DNA from: Mediterranea massiliensis
GTDB taxonomy: Bacteria > Bacteroidota > Bacteroidia > Bacteroidales > Bacteroidaceae
DNA: 37,709 nucleotides
Assembly: GCA_958402075.1 (NCBI GenBank)
Contig: CATXSD010000017.1
Coordinates: 1-37,709 of the forward strand
Direction: 5' to 3'
In this document: one piece after another, positions 25,425-31,446 of the stretch
Layout of the letters: each line of letters starts with the position of its first letter
Numbering within the stretch: position 1 is the stretch's first letter
The notes under the pieces: generated by a model
What the model was told of the DNA's origin: nothing
Databases searched by the model: none
The model's input: only the letters and a program-made list of their open reading frames with translations
Translations under genes and position numbers: made by a program

Positions 25425-27341
25425 CTAACACTCCCGCAGCCAGGCTTCCGAAGAGGCGTCGCTCGGCATGCGCCAGTCGCCACGCGGACTCAGCGACACG
25501 CTGCCCACCTTCGGTCCGTCGGGCAGGCACGACCGCTTGAACTGCTGGTTGAAGAAACGGCGCAGGAAGGTGTGCAGCCATTTTTTGATGGTGTCTTCGT
25601 CATACACATCCTTGAATGTCCGGGCCGCCAGATAGAAAATCTTCGACGGGCGGAAACCGCCGCGCAGGAAGTGGTAGAGGAAGAAATCGTGCAGCTCGTA
25701 GGGCCCTACCAGGTCTTCGGTAATCTGACTGATGTTGCCGTTCTCGTCGGCCGGTATCAGCTCGGGGCTGATGGGAGTGTCCACAATGTCGAGCAGCGTG
25801 CGGCGCGAGGTCTCGTCCATTCCGTTCTCGGCCACCCACTTCACCAGGTGCTTCACCAGCGTCTTTGGCACACTGGCATTCACGCCGTACATCGACATGT
25901 GGTCGCCGTTGTACGTAGCCCATCCCAAGGCCAACTCCGACAGGTCGCCGGTGCCGATGACCAGTCCGCCCGTCTGGTTGGCGATATCCATCAGGATCTG
26001 GGTACGCTCGCGGGCCTGCGAGTTCTCGTACACCACGTCGTGCACCGCCGCATCGTGGCCGATGTCTTCGAAATGTTGCAGGCAGGCCTTCCGGATACTG
26101 ATTTCGCGCACCGTCACGCCCAGTGACGTCATCAGGTCGACGGCATTGGTATAGGTACGGTCCGTTGTGCCGAAGCCAGGCATCGTCACGCCGACAATGC
26201 CCTTGCGCGGCCATCCCAGCTTGTCGTATGTCTTGACACACACCAGCAGCGCCAGGGTCGAATCGAGTCCGCCCGAGATGCCTACCACCGCACTCTTGGC
26301 CTTGGTATGCGTCAGGCGCTGTGCCAGTCCGGCCACCTGGATGGAGAATATTTCTTCGCAACGTTCGTCCAGCGTGGGTCCTTGAGGGACAAACGGATGA
26401 GGGTCATACGTACGGGTCAGGTTCAGCTCACGGCTGTTGACCAGCTCCGTCGATACCCTGACGGCAACTTCAGGAGCCACCCGCCTGCGGCAGGCGGCAA
26501 ACGTCGTGTTCACCCGCCGCTCCGTACGCAGGAACTCCACATCAATCTCGCTCACCACCAGCTGCTCTTCCAGCGAAAAGCGTTCACTGGCCGCCAGCAG
26601 CGTGCCGTTCTCGTATATCAGACCGTTGCCGGCAAACACCACGTCGGTAGTCGACTCGCCGAACCCGCACGAACTGAACACATAGCCTGCCAGGCAGCGG
26701 GCCGACTGCTGGCTCAGCAGCGAACGCAGGTAGGCATGCTTGCCTATCGACTCGTTGTCGGCCGAGAGGTTGAAGATAATCTCAGCTCCTTGCAGGGCCA
26801 GCGACGAACTGGGAGGCACGGCCGCCCATACGTCCTCGCATATCTCGACGCCGAAAGTCGTGTCCGACGTCTCGAACAGCAGGTTGCTGCCCAGCGGAAC
26901 CACCTGTCCGCACAGGCGGATGGTCTGTGCCGGAACGTCGGATGCCGACACAAACCAGCGCATCTCGTAGAACTCCTTGTAGTTGGGCAGGTAGGTCTTC
27001 GGCACAACACCCAGCACCCGGCCCTTCTGGATAACGACCGCCGCATTCAGCAGATGGCCTTCGCACACCACCGGCATGCCCACAATCGAAATGATGTCCA
27101 GCTGGCGCGTCGTGTTGAGTATCTGCATCAATCCCAGTTCGGCTTCCTCCAACAGAAGCTGCTGGGCAAACAGGTCACCACAGGTATATCCGGTGATGCA
27201 CAATTCGGGGAAGGTAATGATCTGCACACCCTTGCCGTCGGCAATGATAATCTCTTTTTCAATCTGTCCGGCGTTGAACTTGCAGTCCGCCACGTGTACC
27301 CGAGGCACAGCCGCCGCCACTTTCACGTATCCGTAATTCAT
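25425..27341 (-). CDS. nadE: Glutamine-hydrolysing NAD+ synthetase
   Basis: The enzyme makes NAD+ from deamido-NAD+, ATP and glutamine. The 638-residue protein fuses an N-terminal nitrilase-type glutaminase to a C-terminal synthetase. The glutaminase triad is visible as E46 (FPELCITGYTCGD), K115 (PKTYLPNYKEFYE) and C168 (FGVEICEDVW). The synthetase P-loop SGGLDS is at residues 356-361, followed by TGDLSELALGWATYNGDHMSMYGVN. The two-domain form fits bacteria that use glutamine rather than ammonia. The 3' end lies 8 bp from the convergent solute-binding protein gene. Confidence 0.96.
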   Translation of the reverse strand: MNYGYVKVAAAVPRVHVADCKFNAGQIEKEIIIADGKGVQIITFPELCITGYTCGDLFAQQLLLEEAELGLMQILNTTRQLDIISIVGMPVVCEGHLLNAAVVIQKGRVLGVVPKTYLPNYKEFYEMRWFVSASDVPAQTIRLCGQVVPLGSNLLFETSDTTFGVEICEDVWAAVPPSSSLALQGAEIIFNLSADNESIGKHAYLRSLLSQQSARCLAGYVFSSCGFGESTTDVVFAGNGLIYENGTLLAASERFSLEEQLVVSEIDVEFLRTERRVNTTFAACRRRVAPEVAVRVSTELVNSRELNLTRTYDPHPFVPQGPTLDERCEEIFSIQVAGLAQRLTHTKAKSAVVGISGGLDSTLALLVCVKTYDKLGWPRKGIVGVTMPGFGTTDRTYTNAVDLMTSLGVTVREISIRKACLQHFEDIGHDAAVHDVVYENSQARERTQILMDIANQTGGLVIGTGDLSELALGWATYNGDHMSMYGVNASVPKTLVKHLVKWVAENGMDETSRRTLLDIVDTPISPELIPADENGNISQITEDLVGPYELHDFFLYHFLRGGFRPSKIFYLAARTFKDVYDEDTIKKWLHTFLRRFFNQQFKRSCLPDGPKVGSVSLSPRGDWRMPSDASSEAWLREC

Positions 27342-27362
27342 AAGATAGGGGTTTAATTACTG

Positions 27363-27370
27363 CAAATTTA
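27363..27370 (-). promoter_or_regulatory. Candidate nadE -7 box
   Basis: Read on the minus strand this is TAAATTTG followed by C, a TAnnTTTG match 21 bp upstream of the nadE ATG. The -33 region is not clear. Confidence 0.5.
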
Positions 27371-27411
27371 AATGAATTTATCAATATGACCACGAAAAAA
27401 TCGGGAAAACC

Positions 27412-27442
27412 TTTGGTAAGTAGGAAGAAGTCACTATCTTTG
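27412..27442 (+). promoter_or_regulatory. Promoter of the Fur/PerR-type regulator gene
   Basis: TTTG (27412-27415), a 19-bp spacer and TATCTTTG (27435-27442) match the Bacteroides promoter consensus exactly. The start codon is 47 bp downstream. Confidence 0.75.
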
Positions 27443-27457
27443 CATCAGAATTAAAAA

Positions 27458-27470
27458 TGTAACGATTACA
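27458..27470. promoter_or_regulatory. Palindromic candidate operator in the regulator leader
   Basis: TGTAACGATTACA has perfect 5-bp arms (TGTAA/TTACA) around CGA. It lies within about 10-20 bp downstream of the predicted transcription start of the Fur/PerR-type gene. The AT-rich dyad and position suit autoregulation. Confidence 0.5.
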
Positions 27471-27489
27471 ACTTTGTATTAGAGCGAAT

Positions 27490-27906
27490 ATGGATGTTAT
27501 AGAACGTTTGCAAAGCCACAGCATCAAACCTTCGGTGCAACGGATAGCCATCATGCAATACCTGATGGACCACCACACGCACCCGACCGTAGACGAGATC
27601 TATACGGCCCTCGCTCCAAACATGCCCACCCTGTCGAAGACCACGGTGTACAACACGCTGAAGCTGCTGGACGAGCATGCCGCCATACAGACCCTGACCA
27701 TCGACGGCCGGAACACCTGCTACGACGGCGACACCACGCCCCATGCCCACTTCTTCTGTAAGGTGTGCTGCAAAGTCTACGACCTGCCCTGCCCCCCAGA
27801 CCTCTTCCGGCTGGCAGCGTCAGGTACCGAAGGACACGATGTGCAGGAAGCCCATTATTATTATAAAGGCATCTGCAAACATTGCAAGGACAGAAATTGT
27901 TATTGA
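27490..27906 (+). CDS. Fur-family repressor, probably PerR-like
   Basis: The 138-residue regulator has the Fur winged-helix domain (1-80; TLSKTTVYNTLKLLDEH recognition segment) and a C-terminal metal-binding dimerisation domain. The structural zinc ligands are Cys 90 and 93 (FFCKVC) and Cys 129 and 132 (CKHC), with His 85 and 87 before them. The overall pattern and the neighbouring rubrerythrin gene favour a peroxide-sensing PerR-type role over iron-sensing Fur, but the key sensing residues cannot be proven here. Rubrerythrin follows 54 bp downstream with no obvious promoter of its own, so the pair may be co-transcribed. Confidence 0.88.
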   Translation: MDVIERLQSHSIKPSVQRIAIMQYLMDHHTHPTVDEIYTALAPNMPTLSKTTVYNTLKLLDEHAAIQTLTIDGRNTCYDGDTTPHAHFFCKVCCKVYDLPCPPDLFRLAASGTEGHDVQEAHYYYKGICKHCKDRNCY

Positions 27907-27960
27907 TTGAAACGATAAACGAAAAAGACTAATTAATTCAAACTAAAAAACTGAGTAAAA

Positions 27961-28518
27961 ATGAAAAAGTTTAGATGTACTGTATGCGGTTACGTTTACG
28001 AAGGTGATGCCGCTCCCGAGAAGTGCCCTTTGTGCAAGGCTCCTGCCAGCAAGTTCGTTGAAGTAGAAGAAACGGTTGCCGGCGGCCCGCTGACTTTCGC
28101 TGACGAACACGTTATCGGCGTAGCCAAAGGTTGCGACGACGAAATGATCAAGGACCTGAACAACCACTTCATGGGCGAATGCACCGAAGTAGGCATGTAC
28201 CTGGCCATGAGCCGTCAGGCCGACCGCGAAGGCTATCCTGAAGTTGCAGAAGCTTTCAAGCGTTACGCTTGGGAAGAGGCTGAGCACGCTGCCAAGTTCG
28301 CCGAACTGCTGGGTGACTGTGTATGGGATACCAAGACCAACCTGGAGAAGCGTATGAACGCTGAAAGCGGCGCTTGCGAAGACAAGAAGCGCATCGCTAC
28401 CCGTGCCAAAGCTCTGAACCTGGATGCCATCCACGACACTGTTCACGAAATGGCTAAGGACGAGGCTCGTCACGGCAAAGGTTTCGAAGGCCTGTACAAC
28501 CGCTACTTCAAGAAATAA
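27961..28518 (+). CDS. Rubrerythrin, reverse (rubredoxin-first) type
   Basis: The 185-residue protein scavenges hydrogen peroxide using NAD(P)H-derived electrons, an important protection in anaerobes. An N-terminal rubredoxin-like domain has Cys 6, 9, 22 and 25 (CTVCGYVYEG, CPLCKAP). A four-helix diiron domain follows with MGECTEVGMYLAMSRQAD, the WEEAEHAAKF helix, and a second HEMAKDEARHGKGF helix. The domain order is reversed relative to classical rubrerythrin. Codons such as GCT, GTT and CGT are more frequent than in the neighbours, suggesting strong expression. Regulation by the adjacent Fur/PerR-type protein is likely. Confidence 0.94.
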   Translation: MKKFRCTVCGYVYEGDAAPEKCPLCKAPASKFVEVEETVAGGPLTFADEHVIGVAKGCDDEMIKDLNNHFMGECTEVGMYLAMSRQADREGYPEVAEAFKRYAWEEAEHAAKFAELLGDCVWDTKTNLEKRMNAESGACEDKKRIATRAKALNLDAIHDTVHEMAKDEARHGKGFEGLYNRYFKK

Positions 28519-28544
28519 AATTCTGAATATTCCCTGAACGGAGA

Positions 28545-28584
28545 GAGGGTGCGTCCACCGACGGATGCATCCTCTTTTCTTTTT
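28545..28584 (+). terminator. Terminator after rubrerythrin
   Basis: GAGGGTGCGTCC (28545-28556) pairs with GGATGCATCCTC (28563-28574), including two G-U pairs, and is followed by TTTTCTTTTTT. It ends the regulator-rubrerythrin unit. Confidence 0.85.
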
Positions 28585-28609
28585 TCTCCCCCTTTTCTCC
28601 ACTGATTGT

Positions 28610-28623
28610 GGCCGTATACGGCC
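28610..28623. repeat. 14-bp perfect palindrome
   Basis: GGCCGTATACGGCC is a perfect palindrome just before the 23-bp tandem array. It may be part of the same regulatory or structural element. Confidence 0.5.
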
Positions 28624-28632
28624 GGCCGTCCT

Positions 28633-28764
28633 CACGCAGTGCTTCGTCACCCTCCCATGCAGTGCTTCGTCACCTCCTCACGAAGTGCTTCGTCAGCCCC
28701 TCACGAAGCACTGTGTCACAACCCCACGAAGCACTGTGTCGCAACGTCAGGAAGCACTTCGTCC
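28633..28764. repeat. Six-unit, 23-bp tandem array of partly palindromic 17-mers
   Basis: Units start at exactly 28633, 28656, 28679, 28702, 28725 and 28748. Each is a 17-mer related to CACGAAGYRCTTCGTCA, with variable 6-bp linkers rich in C (for example CCCTCC, CCTCCT, GCCCCT). The third unit contains the perfect palindrome ACGAAGTGCTTCGT; units 1-2 carry AGTGCTTCGTCA, units 4-5 carry GAAGCACTGTGTC and unit 6 has GAAGCACTTCGTC. It occupies most of the 359-bp gap between rubrerythrin and the ECF sigma gene. It is not a CRISPR array because the linkers are only 6 bp. Confidence 0.85.
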
Positions 28765-28807
28765 GGCCGCCTTCCAATACGGTACTGAGACTCCCGCGAT
28801 CTTTTTC

Positions 28808-28838
28808 TTTGCCCTTTCCCACATTTTTTTCATCTTTG
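28808..28838 (+). promoter_or_regulatory. Promoter of the ECF sigma operon
   Basis: TTTG (28808-28811), a 19-bp spacer and CATCTTTG (28831-28838, one mismatch) make a good Bacteroides housekeeping-type promoter, about 40 bp before the sigma gene ATG. It lies 44 bp downstream of the tandem array. Confidence 0.6.
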
Positions 28839-28877
28839 ATGTCACGTTTGCTTTTCCCGAACGTCCTATAGGTGTAA

Positions 28878-29396
28878 ATGGAACTCAACGAATTCAAAAT
28901 ATCCGTCCTGCCGCTCCGGCCCAAGTTGCTGAACTATGCGCGCAAGCTGACCGAGAGCCCGGAGGATGCCGAAGATGCCGTCCAGGAAGTCCTGCTCAAG
29001 CTGTGGAACAACCGGCAGGAGCTGGACCAGTACCGGAGCATCGAGGCATTCGCCATGACCCTGACGCACCATGTCTGCATAGACTTGTGGCGGCGCAGCA
29101 GGGACAACAGCTCCATCGAGCGGCTGCAGACCGAAACCGAGGGCCCCACGCCCGACCACCTGCTCGAGCTGAAGGACGAAGTGAGGCTGATACGGGCCAT
29201 CATCGACTCGCTGCCCCCGCTGCAACGCACCATCATGCGGATGAAGGACGTGGAGGAATACGAAACCGAAGAGATAGCCCAGATTACGGGATGCGGCGCC
29301 GAAGCCATACGCGCCAACCTGTCGAGGGCACGAAAGAAAGTGAGGGACATCTACCTGCAAACCATACAAGAACGTAAAAGGAGGAAACAGTCATGA
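28878..29396 (+). CDS. ECF-type RNA polymerase sigma factor
   Basis: The 172-residue protein has sigma region 2 (about 10-80: ARKLTESPEDAEDAVQEVLLKLWNNRQ ... FAMTLTHHVCIDLWRR) and sigma-70 region 4 (about 115-165: IDSLPPLQRTIMRMKDVEEYETEEIAQITGCGAEAIRANLSRARKKVRDIY). It lacks regions 1 and 3, as in ECF factors. Its last four bases overlap the ATG of the next gene (ATGA), a sign of translational coupling to a probable anti-sigma factor. The following two genes encode an exported protein and an outer-membrane barrel, which suggests an envelope-related regulon. A six-unit repeat array lies upstream. Confidence 0.94.
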   Translation: MELNEFKISVLPLRPKLLNYARKLTESPEDAEDAVQEVLLKLWNNRQELDQYRSIEAFAMTLTHHVCIDLWRRSRDNSSIERLQTETEGPTPDHLLELKDEVRLIRAIIDSLPPLQRTIMRMKDVEEYETEEIAQITGCGAEAIRANLSRARKKVRDIYLQTIQERKRRKQS

Positions 29397-29854
29397 AGAC
29401 GGAAGAACTGCTTGAAAAATACTTCGACGGACAGACCACCTGCGAGGAGGAACGCGAGTTGCGCCGCTTCTTCGCCTCGGACCAGGTACCCGAACATCTG
29501 GAGGTGTACCGTCCGCTCTTTGCCTGCATCGACCGGGAAGCCGAAGCCTTCCGGGAAGCGCAGAAAGAGGAAGCCGCCCCGGCCACGCATCCGGCAGGCG
29601 TCCGCAAACCCACCCGCCTGTACCGCCTGTACTACCTGACCACTGGCATCGCCGCCGCCCTGCTGCTGTGCATCGGCATCGCCGGCCTGCTGCCCCACGC
29701 CACGCCCGCCCGCACCGGCTACGCCATCATCGACGGACGCTACTGCGACGACCCGCAACTGGTACAGGCCAAGGCGCTGGAAGCCCTGCAGAACGTGGGC
29801 TTCACGGAAGAAGAACTCAAGGAAACCATTACTCTACCGAACCTATTACCCTAA
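29393..29854 (+). CDS. Single-pass membrane protein, probable anti-sigma factor
   Basis: The 153-residue protein has a cytoplasmic N-terminus MKTEELLEKYFDGQTTCEEERELRRFF, similar to the start of many Bacteroidetes anti-sigma-like proteins (EELLEKYFDGETTxEEE). It has one membrane helix at about 80-100 (YLTTGIAAALLLCIGIAGLL) and a periplasmic C-terminal 50 residues. The 4-bp overlap with the ECF gene supports a functional pair. It lacks the classical zinc-binding HxxxCxxC of ZAS anti-sigma factors. Function is inferred from context. Confidence 0.78.
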   Translation: MKTEELLEKYFDGQTTCEEERELRRFFASDQVPEHLEVYRPLFACIDREAEAFREAQKEEAAPATHPAGVRKPTRLYRLYYLTTGIAAALLLCIGIAGLLPHATPARTGYAIIDGRYCDDPQLVQAKALEALQNVGFTEEELKETITLPNLLP

Positions 29855-29860
29855 AGCATC

Positions 29861-30334
29861 ATGAAGACAAGAAACCTCATCGCATACCGCCGCCTCGTCG
29901 GCATCTTGCTGCTGACCCTCTGCTTCGGCCTCACCGCCTACGCGCAGGAAGGCCTGCAGATAGCCACCTTGTTCGAGAAATACAAGAACGAGAAAAACGT
30001 GACCTACGTGGAACTGAACGGAAGCATCCTCCGCTCCTACCGTATGACGGCCTACAAGAGCCTGGTCTTCGAGGAGGTGACTCCCTACAAAAAGGAAATC
30101 ATGCAGTGCCTCAAGCAGGCCATCGACACCTACCAGGTGCAGAAGACGCAGGAAGTGAACGAAAGCGGCGAACTGCTCAGCGCCTACTACCGCCTGAGCC
30201 GCGTCCCCCGGAAAGGGAAAAAGGTGAACCGCTACATTCTCTACAAAGTAGGCAAGCAGCAGAAGGCCACCCTGGTCTACATCGAAGGCCCGCTGGACGA
30301 AGACGAACTGATGGAAATGCTGTACAAGCAATAA
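29861..30334 (+). CDS. Exported DUF4252-type protein
   Basis: The 157-residue protein has a signal peptide ending about residue 28 (LLTLCFGLTAYAQ) and no lipobox. The mature region IATLFEKYKNEKNVTYVELNG ... FEEVTPYKKEIMQCLKQAI ... LVYIEGPLDEDELMEMLYK follows the pattern of Bacteroidetes DUF4252 proteins, which are often encoded beside ECF sigma/anti-sigma pairs. Biochemical function is not known. It follows the anti-sigma gene by 6 bp and belongs to the same operon. Confidence 0.75.
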   Translation: MKTRNLIAYRRLVGILLLTLCFGLTAYAQEGLQIATLFEKYKNEKNVTYVELNGSILRSYRMTAYKSLVFEEVTPYKKEIMQCLKQAIDTYQVQKTQEVNESGELLSAYYRLSRVPRKGKKVNRYILYKVGKQQKATLVYIEGPLDEDELMEMLYKQ

Positions 30335-30335
30335 A

Positions 30336-30392
30336 ATGAAGAACGAAGAATGAAGAATTTTTCATTTACCACTAATCGCTAACCACTAACCG
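30336..30392 (+). repeat. Two short heptanucleotide tandem runs between operon genes
   Basis: The 68-bp gap before the beta-barrel gene holds ATGAAGA, ACGAAGA, ATGAAGA (30336-30356) followed by TTTACCA, CTAATCG, CTAACCA, CTAACCG (30365-30392). Both are 7-base periodic. The first run begins within a few bases of the upstream stop codon. Confidence 0.6.
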
Positions 30393-30402
30393 TTATATTG
30401 AC

Positions 30403-31338
30403 ATGAAAACAAAGACTATCCTCACAGCCGGCTGCCTGATACTGGCCACCGTCTGCACACAAGCCCAACAAACCACCGAGCCCAAACGCGAAAAAGCCGT
30501 CGTCGAAACGCAGGGCGACTCCATCATCATCCTGAGAGGAAAGGGAGACATGCGCATCAGGCTCTACGAACAGCAGACAGAAGACGACGAACAGAAAGAA
30601 GTGGAAATCTTCGAAGGGGTCTACCTGGAGAAAGTGGATGCCGACAAGCGGACGTTCCTCGATGTCCTGCCCTTCATCCCGCAAAAGAAGAAATACAACG
30701 ATTATGAAGCACATGTCTCAGGAGTATTCTTGGGCTTCTCCCGCCTGGCCGACAACTTCATGGGATTCGGCTCCAGCCCCAAGGCACACCTCGACCTGTC
30801 CGAGTCGTGGGAATTCGGCTTCAACCTCCTTGCCGCCTCCCACAACTTCAAGAAGAATCCGCACTGGGGCGTCAACATCGGCCTCAGCTGGGGTTACCGT
30901 TCGTTCAGCATCGACGGCGACTATGCCCTGCTGAAGCAGGACGGCGCCACCCTCTTCCAGAGCGGACAGGCGATGCAGCCCGAAGGCAGCGACGGCACCA
31001 CTCCCTACTACAGCGACAGCCGCCTGCGCCACTTCTTCTTCCGCATCCCCGTGCAGCTTGAGTGGCAGCAGCGTTGGAACAAGAGCCTCGTGTTCTTCAA
31101 CTTCGGCCCTGAATTTGAGATACGCCACGGCGTGAAGTCCTTCAGCCACGTGAACGGCGGCAAGAAGCAGACCGTGGGCAAAGGCATGTACGTGCGTCCC
31201 ATCGGCGCCAACCTGCTCCTCCAGGCCGGTTACGGCAACCTCGGCGTTTACCTCCGCTACTCCATGAACACCCTCTTCCAGGGTGACAAGGGTCCCGACA
31301 TGACGCCCTACTCCTTCGGCATCGCCTGGTATTGGTAA
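30403..31338 (+). CDS. Outer-membrane beta-barrel protein
   Basis: The 311-residue protein has a signal peptide (about 1-21, LTAGCLILATVCTQAQ), an acidic N-terminal region (25-100) and a C-terminal region of alternating strands (FGFNLLAASHNF, WGVNIGLSWGYRSFSIDGDY, LVFFNFGPEFEIRHG, LGVYLRYSMNTLF). It ends in aromatic residues GIAWYW, as expected for a barrel recognised by the BAM machinery. It resembles Bacteroidetes PorT/outer-membrane beta-barrel proteins. It is the last gene of the sigma-factor operon and may be its structural output. Confidence 0.8.
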   Translation: MKTKTILTAGCLILATVCTQAQQTTEPKREKAVVETQGDSIIILRGKGDMRIRLYEQQTEDDEQKEVEIFEGVYLEKVDADKRTFLDVLPFIPQKKKYNDYEAHVSGVFLGFSRLADNFMGFGSSPKAHLDLSESWEFGFNLLAASHNFKKNPHWGVNIGLSWGYRSFSIDGDYALLKQDGATLFQSGQAMQPEGSDGTTPYYSDSRLRHFFFRIPVQLEWQQRWNKSLVFFNFGPEFEIRHGVKSFSHVNGGKKQTVGKGMYVRPIGANLLLQAGYGNLGVYLRYSMNTLFQGDKGPDMTPYSFGIAWYW

Positions 31339-31365
31339 GCTCCCCACCGACCCGTCCGAATACAG

Positions 31366-31424
31366 TTCAGGCACGGATGGACATGGATTATTCCGTATGG
31401 TTTCCATGTCCGTCCGTGCCTGAA
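31366..31424. terminator. Long inverted repeat between convergent genes
   Basis: Two 22-nt arms (31366-31387 and 31403-31424) pair with one mismatch or G-U around a 15-nt loop. It lies between the ends of the beta-barrel gene and the FadL-type gene, so it may terminate transcription in both directions. Only a short T-rich stretch follows. Confidence 0.65.
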
Positions 31425-31446
31425 TTTATGGATAAGAACAAGTGCC

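Noticed and set aside
26307..27356. 349-codon plus-strand frame opposite nadE
   Set aside because: NAD synthetase on the minus strand has all catalytic motifs; the plus-strand frame shows no domain and no promoter.
28633..28764. Possible CRISPR array
   Set aside because: Units are 17 bp with 6-bp linkers, far too short for spacers, the units diverge and change orientation, and no cas gene is nearby.
28565..29377. 270-codon plus-strand open frame across the repeat array and sigma gene
   Set aside because: It overlaps the ECF sigma gene in another frame; its translation is a low-complexity by-product of GC-rich codons and repeats.
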